Shown here in pieces: positions 23,601 through 28,054 of a DNA stretch of 64,000 bases. The DNA is taken from NCBI GenBank assembly GCA_946811185.2, contig OX328105.1, forward strand, positions 37,822,974 through 37,886,973. The letters are read 5' to 3'. The notes beneath the pieces were generated by a model, which saw nothing but the letters and a program-made list of their open reading frames with translations, did not search any database and had not been told where the DNA came from. Source of the DNA: Hippopus hippopus (Eukaryota; Mollusca; Bivalvia; Cardiida; Cardiidae). Each line of letters starts with the position of its first letter. Position 1 is the stretch's first letter. A program made the position numbers and the translations under genes.

Positions 23601-25388
23601 CGACGATTTTTTTTTTTTTTATATAACGCATTGCAAGGATGCATTTATCCTTCACCACTCAATCCCGAGTTTTAACGACCCTACAGAAGACTTTTGAAAA
23701 CAACGTGCGAAAGGAGAAAATGCTAACGTTAGCTACTAGTATTTTCTCCTTTTCTCGCAAAGTTTTCCTCATTTCAAAAAGAAATTTCAGTTTTTAAGAC
23801 ACATTAAATTTTAAATTGTCGTCTGTAAATGCTCTCAATTTGAACAGGCCTGAGATTTTGCCGTTTGGTAAATAGTTATACCGCCATTTGCAAGAGCGTC
23901 CTCATATTTTTCAAACAATCTTCCAAGTGCGGTAAAAAGGAAGTGTTCTTCAGTCTGCGTCGGGAAAGATATCGTAACACGATAGAAGAATAAGAAGAGT
24001 TCTATCTGAAGCTCACTATTGCTGATAGGGCTTATCTCAGCCAAACTGATGTTTGGAGTGTCAAAATGAGCAGCTGCACGTAAAAGATTACCCAGCAATC
24101 CTTTCAGAGCCATGAGCGAAAAAAGATCAGACTGCACAGAACGTGCAGTGTGATCTTGGGTCTTATACCGCCCGCATGTTTAGACAAGCCTACATGATAA
24201 AAATTCGTGTGAGTCTCAATGGATTGTATTTTCAGCTATTGTAAAAGGTCAGGCTTCATATTTGGTGATAAAAGGGTTACTAAAAATGTAAATGTTTTTT
24301 TTTTAGCTCGTCTATTTTCGCAGAAAACGTTGAAGTAGCCCTAGTGTCGTCTGCGTCGTCTTCATCGTCCGCGTCGTCATTCAAAAAACTTCGACATTTT
24401 ACATCTGTCATTACTGAAAACATATAAGCCGTGCTCTGGCAAAAGGGGGCTTAATGCATCTCCGTTATACATGATGCCAGACAAGTCATCACATAATTAT
24501 GGATCCATAGGAGCCACTTTTTTCAATAACCGACTTAATCATGAGGTAGATTGGTCCTTTGACAAACAGAAAATTGACCAATAGCGAAAAGTTTCGGCCC
24601 AGGTCAGCCTGCGCGGACTGCGCAGGCTGACCTGGGTCGATACTTTTCGCAGATGCATTAAGCCCCCTTTTCACAGAGCACGGCCCATATACTTTAGACT
24701 TGGACTGGTTGTTAACTATCACTAGGGGAACTAATATAACAGGGGCAGGTAACAACTAAAATATTTTTGACACAGTTATGTCCCTTTTTTGACAAATAAC
24801 TTTCAAAAACAGACATTTTAAAATATCTTTCTGTGTCATTATACTGAAGATATTTACTTGAACCTTGGACTAGTTGTTAACGATCAGAAAGGGAACCCAT
24901 ACAACCAGGGCAGGTAACCATCCTAATGTTTTTGACACTGTTTTGTTCCCTTTTCGATTGAGCATTTTCACTAAAAGCAACTGCAGCCGAGCGTTGGCAT
25001 CAGCATGCAGTGCTCTTGTTCTGTGTAGTGCGAAGGATTAAGCACGACTAAGATAGCACCTTGATTATCATGCGTGGATCATGTTCCTTCACAAGTCAGA
25101 AATGGATCCTTGTACAACTTATGTAGAGCACTACGTAAAATGTCCATGCTATTTATCTAGCAGTGCTACGGATAAAGTCACATATATGTGTGGTTTATAA
25201 TATGGATTATCTTGCAGGGATTATCTTACTTCACTGATCTTATTGACAGTAGTTCATTCATACAACTTAAAATAATGACGATTTAAAACAAAAGTAGAAC
25301 AAAAACATACAATACCTTCCAGGGCGTAAGTCCGTGACAAAAACAGATAAACGATCCATATCGTTGACACATATGTTTTGAAATCCAT
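864..25388 (-). CDS. SRCR-CTLD(WSC)-CTLD type I transmembrane receptor, 13 coding exons, 701 aa
   Basis: Thirteen exons join in one frame: 25388-25316, 19793-19643, 17388-17210, 16001-15816, 12337-12216, 10695-10557, 8580-8446, 6966-6685, 5640-5509, 4554-4533, 3560-3436, 3048-2964 and 1338-864. Lengths sum to 2106 nt, all introns are GT-AG, and every phase matches its partner. Predicted order: signal peptide (1-24), SRCR (25-130), CTLD1 N-half (134-196), WSC (197-283), CTLD1 C-half (284-328), CTLD2 (329-466), stalk (467-515), transmembrane helix (about 517-541), cytoplasmic tail (544-701). SRCR and CTLD proteins of molluscs are often immune recognition or adhesion receptors, so a surface receptor signalling through tail tyrosines is inferred. 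No CTLD calcium motif (EPN, QPD, WND) is visible, so sugar binding is doubtful. Seen: the exon chain and domains. Inferred: function. Transcript evidence would fix the weak exon-8 acceptor. Confidence 0.85.
1735..1895 (+). mobile_element. Old SINE fragment
   Basis: The tail ACTGAAATAATGTTGAGAGC, GACGTAAAATACCATTTATT, AATCAACC is the 3' domain shared with the full SINE at 29692. The head is eroded. Confidence 0.4.
1993..2545. repeat. Diverged direct repeat flanking a MITE-C
   Basis: 1993-2150 and 2385-2545 share GGGGCATAACTGTC/AAAATATTTTGAT, GATAGTTAACAA/GACGGTTAACAA and AAATGTCAAAGTTTTTGCA. The MITE-C at 2172 lies between them. Confidence 0.5.
2172..2384 (+). mobile_element. MITE-C copy (family reference)
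   Basis: Family definition: about 210 bp, TTAA at the borders, left end CCCTTTGGCTGCTAAGCGCG, right end AGCAGGATAAGGGG, and a central hairpin TAGATCAAGATCAGACTGCA/GTGCAGTCTGATCTTGGATC. TTAA targets suggest piggyBac-type mobilisation. This copy is near full length. Confidence 0.8.
2688..2945 (+). mobile_element. MITE-B copy
   Basis: Degenerate ends (GAACCGTGTTCTG / AGAGCACAGTTCA); the right end abuts receptor exon 12 (donor at 2958-2963). Confidence 0.7.
2964..3048 (-). CDS. Receptor exon 12: transmembrane helix
   Basis: Acceptor ATTTCAG, donor GCAAG|GTATGA. IWQIAIAVLIALLLTIVFVV continues into IFVCWKAR, a 24-residue hydrophobic helix with a cysteine at the inner face and a basic stop-transfer end, giving type I topology. 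Confidence 0.9.
3268..3336. mobile_element. MITE-A central hairpin only
   Basis: AAACATTGTGGGAAAAGGAG and the near inverse, without the outer arms. Confidence 0.6.
3436..3560 (-). CDS. Receptor exon 11: Ser/Thr/Asp-rich stalk
   Basis: Acceptor TTTTCTAG, donor GTTG|GTAAGT. It encodes a low-complexity juxtamembrane stalk (DTPTKTTTVVLEDD, MDTSAGSK) with many Ser/Thr suitable for O-glycosylation. A MITE-E ends 34 bases upstream in the intron. Confidence 0.8.
3594..3860 (+). mobile_element. MITE-E copy (family reference)
   Basis: Family definition: about 267 bp, ends TTGGCCTGCAACACGCGAAA and its inverse, each followed by a hairpin of GTGTCGTCTCGGATCAGCCT with its inverse, and a middle block AGACTTGCACAAAACAGAAA. 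Two hairpins in one element distinguish it from MITE-B. Confidence 0.85.
3931..3974. repeat. (GAA/GAC/GAT)n trinucleotide repeat
   Basis: GAAGAAGAAGAAGACGAAGA and variants. Confidence 0.8.
4533..4554 (-). CDS. Receptor exon 10: 22-nt microexon in the stalk
   Basis: Bounded by an A/T-rich tract ending TTTCAG and by TCTAG|GTAAGT. It changes the phase from 1 to 2 and encodes I-G-S-S-E-T-S. Without it exon 9 (phase 1) cannot join exon 11 (phase 2) in frame, which supports its reality. Confidence 0.7.
4618..4700. mobile_element. MITE-D fragment
   Basis: GATCAGACTATGGAGAACGT hairpin core with imperfect right arm; ends lost. Confidence 0.4.
5225..5272. repeat. (CT)n/(CTGT)n microsatellite
   Basis: TCTCTCTCTGTCTCTCTCTG type sequence in the intron upstream of the microexon. 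Confidence 0.8.
5365..5446 (-). mobile_element. MITE-C end fragment
   Basis: Right half only: CGTTCTGTGTAGTCTGATCT to GTCGCGCTTAGAAACCTAGG, 60 bases from receptor exon 9. Confidence 0.5.
5509..5640 (-). CDS. Receptor exon 9: second CTLD, C-terminal half
   Basis: Acceptor TTTTTCAG, donor CGAA|GTAAGC. ERCQAVN, KLLDCKNKRLLYSCSR give C2, C3 and C4 of the second CTLD. The intron position and phase equal those of CTLD1, so the two CTLDs look like ancient duplicates. Confidence 0.85.
5985..6135 (-). mobile_element. SINE 3' half
   Basis: GTGTTTTACGCCGCTTTCAA tail followed inward by the TGGGTTCACCAGTGCTAGGC body; the tRNA head is missing. Confidence 0.55.
6240..6345 (+). mobile_element. MITE-D fragment
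   Basis: GATCCAAGATCAGAGTGTAC hairpin with TATGCCGTTTGCAAAAG right arm. Confidence 0.5.
6685..6966 (-). CDS. Receptor exon 8: second CTLD, N-terminal half
   Basis: ISLSDARRVCRNNAEEWKLA gives helix 1 with C1, then GLWVDIE. About 45 residues precede it (NGYEGWATKNASF...), possibly the linker and first strands. Donor GAAA|GTAGGT, phase 1. The acceptor GCGACAAG has a weak pyrimidine tract, so this left border is the least certain of the gene. Confidence 0.75.
7884..8128 (-). mobile_element. MITE-B copy
   Basis: Full length; its inner hairpin is perfect over CAGGTCAGCCTGCGCGGACT. Confidence 0.85.
8181..8245. mobile_element. MITE-A hairpin fragment
   Basis: GAAAATATTGTAGGAAAAGG...CCTTTCCTTAAAATGG, 55 bases after a MITE-B end. 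Confidence 0.5.
8446..8580 (-). CDS. Receptor exon 7: first CTLD, C-terminal half
   Basis: Acceptor TTGTTGCAG, donor CAAT|GTATGT. NDTRQCAGF, NCYKKAGYICSQ supply CTLD cysteines C2, C3 and C4, which complete C1 from exon 4. It needs a partner N-half, and exon 4 is the only one found in the gene besides exon 8. Confidence 0.82.
8633..8830 (+). mobile_element. tRNA-derived SINE, 3' truncated
   Basis: GAGCTCGGTCGCTTAGTCGT (A-box region), GGTCCGATTCCCCTGCTCGA (B-box region), then the body to GGAAGAATATTATGC. A MITE-A starts 14 bases later. Confidence 0.7.
8844..9072 (+). mobile_element. MITE-A copy (family reference)
   Basis: Family definition: about 229 bp, TTAA at both borders, ends CTCTTTACCAAACGACAAAA and TTGTTTGGTAAAGGGTTAA, and a central near-perfect hairpin AACATTGTGGGAAAAGGAGA / AAATGCTGGT-ACCAGCATTT and its inverse. 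No coding potential; the TTAA target points to a piggyBac-type mobiliser. Confidence 0.9.
9675..9795 (+). mobile_element. MITE-D copy, truncated
   Basis: GGCTTTTGTGGATGGTATAG, then a hairpin with an imperfect right arm. A second MITE-D follows directly at 9796. Confidence 0.6.
9796..10327 (+). mobile_element. MITE-D copy interrupted by the mariner-type MITE
   Basis: MITE-D shares the MITE-C hairpin but has ends CCCTATCAGCGTCATAGGCG and TTTGGCGCTGAAAAAGTTAA. After 10009 a duplicated tail (CTGAGTTTCAGTGGATTGTA) holds the mariner insertion. Confidence 0.7.
10062..10310. mobile_element. Mariner-type MITE with long terminal inverted repeats
   Basis: Arms of about 75 bp start TACAGGGTGTCCAAAAAGTC and contain GATGCTCAAATTGAGCACCA. 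TA lies at both borders, the mariner/Tc1 target. A tandem CACCGGATACCC lies in the centre. It is inserted in a MITE-D tail (left flank 10010-10061, right flank 10311-10327). Confidence 0.85.
10557..10695 (-). CDS. Receptor exon 6: WSC domain, second half
   Basis: Acceptor ATTACAG, donor ATCG|GTTAGT, phase 1. GHKCRC, then CQSKCPGNSDQYCGDGRQQF and MYKI are the diagnostic WSC C-terminal signature (C-x-C, C-x3-C-xGN, CGG-like, xxY). With exon 5 it makes an 87-codon cassette with phase 1 at both outer borders. Confidence 0.88.
10826..11010 (-). mobile_element. MITE-B copy, internally deleted
   Basis: Both ends are present (GAGTCATGCCCTGCC / GGCAGGGCATGGTTC) but the inner hairpin is missing. It lies between the two WSC exons. 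Confidence 0.75.
11060..11330 (-). mobile_element. tRNA-derived SINE
   Basis: On the minus strand: B-box GGTTCGAATCC, body TTTCGACGATGGCTATGTGG, and tail GCGAAAACGGCGTTAATTAA. Confidence 0.65.
11447..11530. mobile_element. MITE-D fragment
   Basis: AAGCGGACAGTATAGAACCA and GTGCATTTTGATCTTGGTAC arms, degenerate. Confidence 0.4.
11658..11965 (+). mobile_element. SINE of a second type with a conserved central domain
   Basis: tRNA-like head with B-box GGATTCGATCCCCACGGCTG, then the central domain TTCGGATGAGACGTTAAACC, a loop GGGCGTTGCCCATATGGGCA and the tail CAATCAATCAATAA. The central domain is widely shared among metazoan SINEs. Confidence 0.75.
12060..12176. mobile_element. MITE-D copy next to WSC exon 5
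   Basis: GATCCAAGATCAGGTTGCAC hairpin; right end GAGGCGCTGAAAGGGTTTT lies 40 bases from the exon 5 border. Confidence 0.6.
12216..12337 (-). CDS. Receptor exon 5: WSC domain, first half
   Basis: Acceptor TTTTCAG, phase 1; donor TTGTCG|GTAGGT, phase 0. It encodes CVRFTRPLMTELRD, then NNSPAMCFQICG and GTSFVLS. The spacing C...SPxxCxxxC...F matches the WSC domain, a cysteine-rich carbohydrate-binding-type module of Wsc proteins and polycystin-1. Confidence 0.8.
12470..12597 (-). mobile_element. H element, one arm
   Basis: CTTGGACCGACCGTACTATA to CACCACTGGGCCTTTAA equals the right arm of the full H element at 43890. It adjoins the LINE fragment. Confidence 0.6.
12598..13325 (+). mobile_element. 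LINE 3' end (Jockey/CR1-like), ORF2 C-terminus plus 3' UTR
   Basis: The frame gives LNHLKLDPICDCRNGVENAE, HFFF, RRYSDIR, LLFGDENLN and YIKQSGRF then stop (near 12949), the typical C-terminal Cys/His region after the reverse transcriptase. A pyrimidine-rich 3' UTR follows, ending in the GTGGCCCGACCCC block and AATAAAATATG. There is an internal stop upstream, so it is a truncated relic. Confidence 0.75.
13431..13653 (-). mobile_element. MITE-A, strongly diverged
   Basis: Ends TTTACCAAACG and GTCGTCTGGTAAAAGGTTA are recognisable; the hairpin is eroded. Confidence 0.6.
13767..13832 (-). mobile_element. G element right end, inverted
   Basis: TTATTATACTGCAAAG then GATTGGATAATATGCCCCGA is the inverse of 15440-15516. 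With 15501-15516 it brackets a 1.75-kb segment holding LINE pieces and a minisatellite. Confidence 0.65.
13833..14190 (+). pseudogene. LINE reverse transcriptase fragment (thumb region)
   Basis: FNPQKTEAILFS, HSGITFSQNGQWNAHI, ITRKLKFTLNRKSLNQIY and YVAPLLEYASIVWDGC are conserved C-terminal RT motifs of Jockey/CR1-type LINEs. The reading leaves the family pattern after WDGC and stops at 14189. It lies directly inside the inverted end of a G element (13767). Confidence 0.75.
14555..14795 (+). mobile_element. Second LINE 3' terminus with (GTCT)n(CT)n
   Basis: A GTCT then CT microsatellite (14577-14650) precedes a block like the 12.6-kb LINE end: GGGAGGCTCTAAGTTGTAAT, GCGACCCAACCCC and AATAAATATG. 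Confidence 0.6.
14795..14995. repeat. 34-bp minisatellite, about six units
   Basis: Units of the type CTGTATCTAAAGAATAACAG plus TACTAACCGTTCAA. Single remnant units flank the G-bounded segment at about 13750 and 15515. Confidence 0.8.
14990..15518 (+). mobile_element. G element with a perfect 63-bp foldback
   Basis: Arms 14993-15055 and 15074-15136 are perfect inverse copies around an 18-base loop, followed by the TTATTTACTGCAAAG internal end, two TGACGTCA sites (15268-15275, 15284-15291) and the right end CTTTGCAGTATAATAA. Confidence 0.75.
15525..15795 (+). mobile_element. MITE-B copy at the exon 4 donor
   Basis: Ends CCACCATGTTCTTAG and CTAGAGCAGGGTTCATTTG; 15-20 bases from the receptor exon 4 donor. 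Confidence 0.7.
15816..16001 (-). CDS. Receptor exon 4: first CTLD, N-terminal half
   Basis: Acceptor TTTTCAG, donor GACA|GTAAGT, phase 1 at both ends. WLASQKRCEALGTSLTIF fits CTLD helix 1 with canonical cysteine C1, and it ends FTPWIWSD at the place where CTLD2 is also split. The matching C-terminal half is not the next exon; two WSC exons intervene. A MITE-B ends about 15 bases from this donor. Confidence 0.8.
16285..16545 (-). mobile_element. SINE
   Basis: On the minus strand: head GAGGTCCTTTGTGATCAGTG with CAGTTCAATCCTCAC (B-box), body, and tail GAAATAATGTTGAAAGCACC ending in CAATCAATCAA. Confidence 0.65.
16651..16911. repeat. 130-bp tandem duplication leading into MITE-A
   Basis: Units start GTTAGATCCCTCTATCCCTG (16651) and GTTAGACCCCTTCATCCCTG (16781); each contains a MITE-A left-end block (CACCCTTTACCC, CCACCCTCAGAAA). 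Confidence 0.75.
16865..17027 (-). mobile_element. MITE-A copy, right end replaced by an E-box repeat
   Basis: Hairpin GGAAGGAAATGCTGGTAAAC with inverse, and CACATTTAATTTGTC right arm. Instead of the normal end a 24-bp tandem repeat follows. Confidence 0.6.
17028..17124. repeat. 24-bp tandem repeat with four CAGCTG E-boxes
   Basis: Four units of TGTCAGCTGCCAATGTTTCT plus TATT, the last diverged. CAGCTG recurs every 24 bases. Confidence 0.85.
17210..17388 (-). CDS. Receptor exon 3: SRCR domain, second half
   Basis: It carries WSCHGNESNVGDC, HTCFYKDDFYAAVCC, giving C5, C6, C7 and C8 plus an extra cysteine beside C8. Splitting one SRCR domain over two exons after the CRQLGY motif is unusual compared with many one-exon SRCR repeats. 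Donor GGAG|GTAAGT, phase 1. Confidence 0.88.
17556..17785 (+). mobile_element. MITE-B copy
   Basis: Ends GAGCCGTACTCTGTGATG and CTTTTTCCAGAGTACTGC; hairpin CAGATCAGCCTACGAAGTCT diverged. Confidence 0.65.
17800..17885. mobile_element. MITE-B end fragment
   Basis: CGACCTGGGTCGATACTTTC to TTTTCACAGAGCATGCCTCA, directly before another MITE-B. Confidence 0.65.
17884..18145 (+). mobile_element. MITE-B copy, well preserved
   Basis: GAGCCGTGCTCTGTGAAAAG to TACAGAGCATGCCTCATAT, with a near-perfect GGTCAGCCTGCGCAGTCCGC hairpin. Confidence 0.85.
18550..18795 (-). mobile_element. tRNA-derived SINE
   Basis: On the minus strand: GGCCGGGTAGCTTAGTTGTT (A-box), GCAGGTTCGATACCCGGTTG (B-box), body with TCTTTCCGGCGA, and tail TTAAAATGGCATTAATTCC. 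Confidence 0.75.
18836..19095 (+). mobile_element. MITE-B copy
   Basis: Contains a perfect TATCAGCCTGCGCAGTCCGC palindrome. Confidence 0.8.
19297..19477. mobile_element. F element (family reference)
   Basis: Family definition: about 180 bp palindrome, ends ACCAACCATTCTTAAGAACG-like, and a centre AACTTCTGATTGGCTA / TAGCCAATCAGAAGTT carrying inverted CCAAT boxes. Confidence 0.8.
19643..19793 (-). CDS. Receptor exon 2: SRCR domain, first half
   Basis: Acceptor TTTTCAG and donor ACAA|GTAAGT bound it. It contains IQLIDG, GRVMVR, a tryptophan, PLCSQGFDNN and AAVVCRQLGY, the standard SRCR N-terminal pattern. Cysteines C2 and C3 are present; C1 and C4 are replaced (TNQGRV, LGYK), as in group A SRCR domains. 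Confidence 0.9.
19865..20020 (+). mobile_element. MITE-C copy 70 bases from SRCR exon 2
   Basis: TAAGCGCGACTCAAAGTACT, hairpin, then GAAAGTTTCAGTCCATTTG right arm. Confidence 0.65.
20026..20243 (+). mobile_element. MITE-A copy
   Basis: TTAACTCTTTACCAAATGAA to CGTTTGTTAAAGGC; hairpin partly eroded. Confidence 0.75.
20380..20535 (+). mobile_element. MITE-D copy
   Basis: GATCAAGATCTGACTGCACA hairpin and CCTATAGGATAAAAAAGTC right arm. Confidence 0.65.
20540..20810 (+). mobile_element. MITE-B copy
   Basis: GAGCCATCCTCTATGAAAAA to GTCAGAGCATGGCTCATAT. Confidence 0.8.
21205..21475 (-). mobile_element. MITE-B copy with C-run
   Basis: GGCCATGCTTTATGAAAAGG to CTTAACAGAGCTTAACTC; a poly-C tract replaces part of the right end. 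Confidence 0.7.
21698..21860 (+). mobile_element. H element arm with triplicated end
   Basis: GTTTAAGGTCCCC occurs three times, then the H arm AGTGGCCAAAAGTAGACAAT to GATCGGTCCAA. Confidence 0.55.
21860..21980 (+). mobile_element. SINE tail
   Basis: GACCGAAATAATATTAAAAA, CGGCGTAAAACACCATTCAG, TCAACCATTCAATAAA. Confidence 0.5.
22167..22802. mobile_element. Element J, CpG-rich 636-bp non-autonomous DNA transposon
   Basis: Perfect 20-bp terminal repeats CTCTCTCACTATTGCGTATC (22167-22186; inverse at 22783-22802). The interior has many TACGCC, ACGTAG and GCGTA motifs, far richer in CpG than its surroundings. No target duplication is evident and no transposase is recognised. Confidence 0.75.
22848..23112 (+). 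mobile_element. MITE-E copy
   Basis: Both hairpins preserved; the second (GATTAGCCTGCGCGGATTGC) is nearly perfect. It starts 46 bases after element J. Confidence 0.85.
23159..23383 (+). mobile_element. MITE-A copy
   Basis: TTAACTCTTTACCACTCGAC to TTGTGTGGTAAAGG; hairpin perfect over AAAATGCTGGTTACCAGCAT. Confidence 0.9.
23488..23646 (+). mobile_element. Degenerate MITE-B, right two thirds
   Basis: GGCTGACCTGGATCGAACTT, CTACGTGTCAAAGGATCACA, and a T-run in place of the right block. Confidence 0.5.
23644..23880 (-). mobile_element. MITE-A copy
   Basis: CCTTCACCACTCAATCCCGA to GCCGTTTGGTAAATAGTTA. Confidence 0.8.
23835..24113 (-). other. Unassigned ORF in receptor intron 1
   Basis: From a Met at 24113 the frame reads MALKGLLGNLLRAAAHFD and onward for about 75 residues of protein-like composition (ELQIELFLFFYRVTISF, ALGRLFEKYEDALANGG). 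It sits between a MITE-A end (23880) and a MITE-D (from 24122) and has no convincing splice sites. It may be an inserted gene fragment; I do not recognise it. Confidence 0.25.
24122..24283 (+). mobile_element. MITE-D copy
   Basis: AAAGATCAGACTGCACAGAA hairpin and GGTGATAAAAGGGTTAC right end; left end lost. Confidence 0.65.
24422..24692 (-). mobile_element. MITE-B copy, well preserved
   Basis: GCCGTGCTCTGGCAAAAGGG to TTTTCACAGAGCACGGCCCA. Confidence 0.85.
24700..24990. repeat. Two diverged tandem units of about 155 bp
   Basis: CTTGGACTGGTTGTTAAC...GGGGCAGGTAACAAC and CTTGGACTAGTTGTTAAC...GGGCAGGTAACCATC; similar to the repeat at 1993-2545. Confidence 0.55.
25316..25388 (-). CDS. Receptor exon 1: start codon and signal peptide
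   Basis: The ATG opens MDFKTYVSTIWIVYLFLSRT, a short charged start followed by a hydrophobic core, as expected of a signal peptide, ending near TYALE. The donor GAAG|GTATTG leaves phase 1, which matches the SRCR exon 5.5 kb away. The start is chosen because it is the only upstream Met with a signal peptide and a phase-1 donor. Confidence 0.8.
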
Positions 25389-25721
25389 TTTAAATAGACA
25401 CACAGAGATCTTTCAGAATTATGAAAAGTCCGTACCCGTTCTTGTTTCATACACAATACATAGTTACTCTAATACTGTACACATGTATTGTATAAATTCA
25501 ATTACAATCTGTTTGTAAGCGTTGTTAATCCTTTATAATGTGTAATATGATAAAATAGACATCTTCATTCAGTCGAAAAAAAAAATACCGAAAATTTTCA
25601 AAGTCGTTTGGGCCTGTATGTCTCTTTCAGTATCGGACCGGGCGGATACAGATCGGACTGAACGTCTAGTGAGTGTGATTGCGATCTTAAATTAAACTCT
25701 TTGTTATTGCCTTACAAAAGT

Positions 25722-25950
25722 TAACCCTTTACCCTGTAATGATATTTTTTTCATGCTCGTCAATATTACAGTACTCAATTATTTTAAGGCCAAATATTAC
25801 ACGTGGTTTTAACCGATTGATTATGTCTTTGAAAGGAAGAAAATTATTGTGGGAAAAGGGCAAAATGCTGATTACAAGCATTTTCTCCTTTTCCTACAGT
25901 GATTTCAAAAACCGTTTCCCTTAGAGATGTAAAAAGACGGGATTGCTCAG
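25722..25950 (-). mobile_element. MITE-A copy upstream of the receptor gene
   Basis: TTAACCCTTTACCCTGTAAT to AAAAGACGGGATTGCTCAGG; 334 bases upstream of the receptor ATG. Between them (25389-25721) lie the presumed 5' UTR and promoter; GAATTTATACAAT near 25490 is the only TATA-like string. Confidence 0.75.
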
Positions 25951-26379
25951 GAATGGGTTGTGTAGGCATTCAATTCTCCCACGCAATAGGATTTGTTTTC
26001 AATTCTATTTTTGGTTTGACTCTCTCATTTTACCCTGGATTATGTCGTAAAAAAAAAAGAATGTATTATGGAAAAAAAAAAGAACTGCAAATCAAGATCA
26101 GACGGCGCAGAAAAACGGTGACTTGTGGGTCCACTATATATGCTCTAGCATCAAAGGTATTCTCTCGGCAGCATGAACCAATATTTTGGAGATACCCACA
26201 TTTTACAGGCTGAATGTGTTAAACAAAGACTTTTAGGAAAAGTATTCTTAGTCATTGTATTTAAAAAAAAAAACAATTAAGACAATGTTATCGTTATAGT
26301 GAAAAGTGATACACTCTCTATTTAAAGGCACACCAGAACTCAAAAGAAAACAATAGGGAAATCAAAATGCTGAAAAAAC

Positions 26380-26591
26380 TTAACCTTTAAGCTGCTAAGA
26401 TTGACTCACTGACCTTTTGCGGACAGTGAAGATCAAGATCAGACTGCACAGAACGTGCAGTCTGATCTTGTATCTACACTGACCGATACGGGTAAATTTT
26501 TCCCAAAAAAATAATTCTGAAAAAGCAACATTTTGGTTTTTACTATCGACTTGAAAGGTTAACGTAAGTTTTATAGCAGGACAAGGGTTAA
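26380..26591 (+). mobile_element. MITE-C copy
   Basis: TTAACCTTTAAGCTGCTAAG to AGCAGGACAAGGGTTAA, near-perfect GATCAAGATCAGACTGCACA hairpin. Confidence 0.85.
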
Positions 26592-26607
26592 TTCATACAT
26601 GTACCAT

Positions 26608-26836
26608 TTAACTCTTTACCAAACGACAAAATTTTGGACTGGTCCAAATTGAAAGCACTTGCAGACGACAAAATAAACGTAACTCAAAAATAGAAATTTG
26701 TTTCCAGCAGGGTAGAAAACATTGTGGGAAAAGGAGAAAATGCTGGTTACCAGCATTTTCTCCTTTTCCCACAATGTTTTCAAAAGGCTTCTATCTCAGG
26801 GTCGTAAAAACCAGGGATTGTTTGGTAAAGGGTTAA
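26608..26836 (+). mobile_element. MITE-A copy, best preserved
   Basis: TTAA at both borders; perfect hairpin from ACATTGTGGGAAAAGGAGAA through its inverse. Confidence 0.92.
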
Positions 26837-26913
26837 AAGTATTTGTATTATCATAACTCTGTTAAAGTGTTAGAGTGGAACCTGTCTAGGTTTCAGTTGC
26901 TGACATAAAGATG

Positions 26914-27015
26914 TACAGTAAAACCTCCATAATTCGAAGTCCCAAGGGGACAAGCAAAATGTTCGAGTTTTCGCGTTGATCGAATTATCCAAAATGTCCA
27001 TACAAAATGCAATCC
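26914..27015 (+). mobile_element. Pogo/Tigger-like terminal fragment
   Basis: ACAGTAAAACCTCCATAATT, CGAAGTCCCAAGGGGACA and TCGAATTATCCAAAATG resemble the ends of pogo-type elements. No matching right end found. Confidence 0.45.
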
Positions 27016-27219
27016 TTTCCAGATCGGCGATCAAAGTATAGGTCTACTTCCCGAGCATCTTGTATCTGTTCCTATTTGATTTATTCATTTATAACATTTG
27101 AACAATATCATATCGAAAAGAAATAGGCCGAGCTGAGTTTTAGAACTAGCGATAATCTGGTTTCAAGATCTGTACGCGACTGACTGCGCTACCTGTTTCA
27201 GTTGTAGGCCTATTTTTAT

Positions 27220-27368
27220 TTGAATGGGATTTATACCGCTTTCAACGGCATGCCGTCGTATCGCACTTTTCCACGATTTTTTCAAGAATAGGATGGTGTT
27301 CTGAGGTGTCTTCCCAAAGGAACCGCTTGTTCGTTAATAACCATGAAGTATTTCTCTTACAGAACCTT
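27220..27368 (-). mobile_element. SINE-like tail, left flank of the Penelope-like element
   Basis: GAATGGGATTTATACCGCTT...TCTTACAGAACC repeats at 28703-28857 with roughly 85 percent identity by eye. Confidence 0.5.
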
Positions 27369-27376
27369 TTAAAAAA

Positions 27377-28054
27377 AAAAAGCTAGAAGAAAAGCCAAAA
27401 ACAACTGCATCTGTGATTCCCTTCACTGTTGAGTACAACCCTTCTCTGCCCGAAATAGGTAGAATTATTCACAAATATTGGAGTTTACTAAAGCTTTCCA
27501 AAAATGACTGTATAAAGAAAATTTTCTGCACATCTAAACCTCTTGTGGCTTTTAATCGTCCTAAAATTTTGTATGATTTCTTAGTGTCTTCTGACCTAAA
27601 AAGCAACAGATTTGCAGAATTCAAATCTCAAAGTTGTAACAGTATACGTTGTTCACACTGTAATAGTATAGCAAATTCACAGACATTTACTAGCACTAGT
27701 ACTGGTGAAACCTTTACTATGAGGCACTATACCAACTGTAAAACTAAAAATGTAGTGTACCTGATAACATGTAGTCAATGTCAAACACAGTATGTCGGAC
27801 AGACTAAACAGCCTGTCTCAAGACGTATGAATAGTCACAGATTCGATATTAATAATTTCACAGATCCAGCATTATCTTCTTCTGTAGCATCTCATTTTAA
27901 TGGGAATAATCGTAGCATTGAAGATTTCACTTTCATGCCCATTGATATTGTAAAAAATGATATGGATCGACTTTGTAAAGAAACTTTTTGGATACATAAA
28001 CTGAAGACAATGAATCTAAACGGCTTAAATACTAAGCATTTATATGAAGTTTAA
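27377..28054 (+). pseudogene. GIY-YIG endonuclease domain of a Penelope-like element (lacks RT)
   Basis: The frame is open from the A-run to the stop at 28054. Order: VEYNPSLPEIGRIIHKYWSL linker, KPLVAFNRPKIL, a zinc-type CNSIRCSHCNS, then the GIY-YIG core VVYLITCSQCQTQYVGQT with QPVSRRMNSHR, and the catalytic-region LCKETFWIHKLKT. The GIY and YIG positions read as VYL and YVG. The domain nicks DNA for target-primed insertion in this class. The frame is intact, but the copy lacks reverse transcriptase, so it is not autonomous. Confidence 0.8.
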
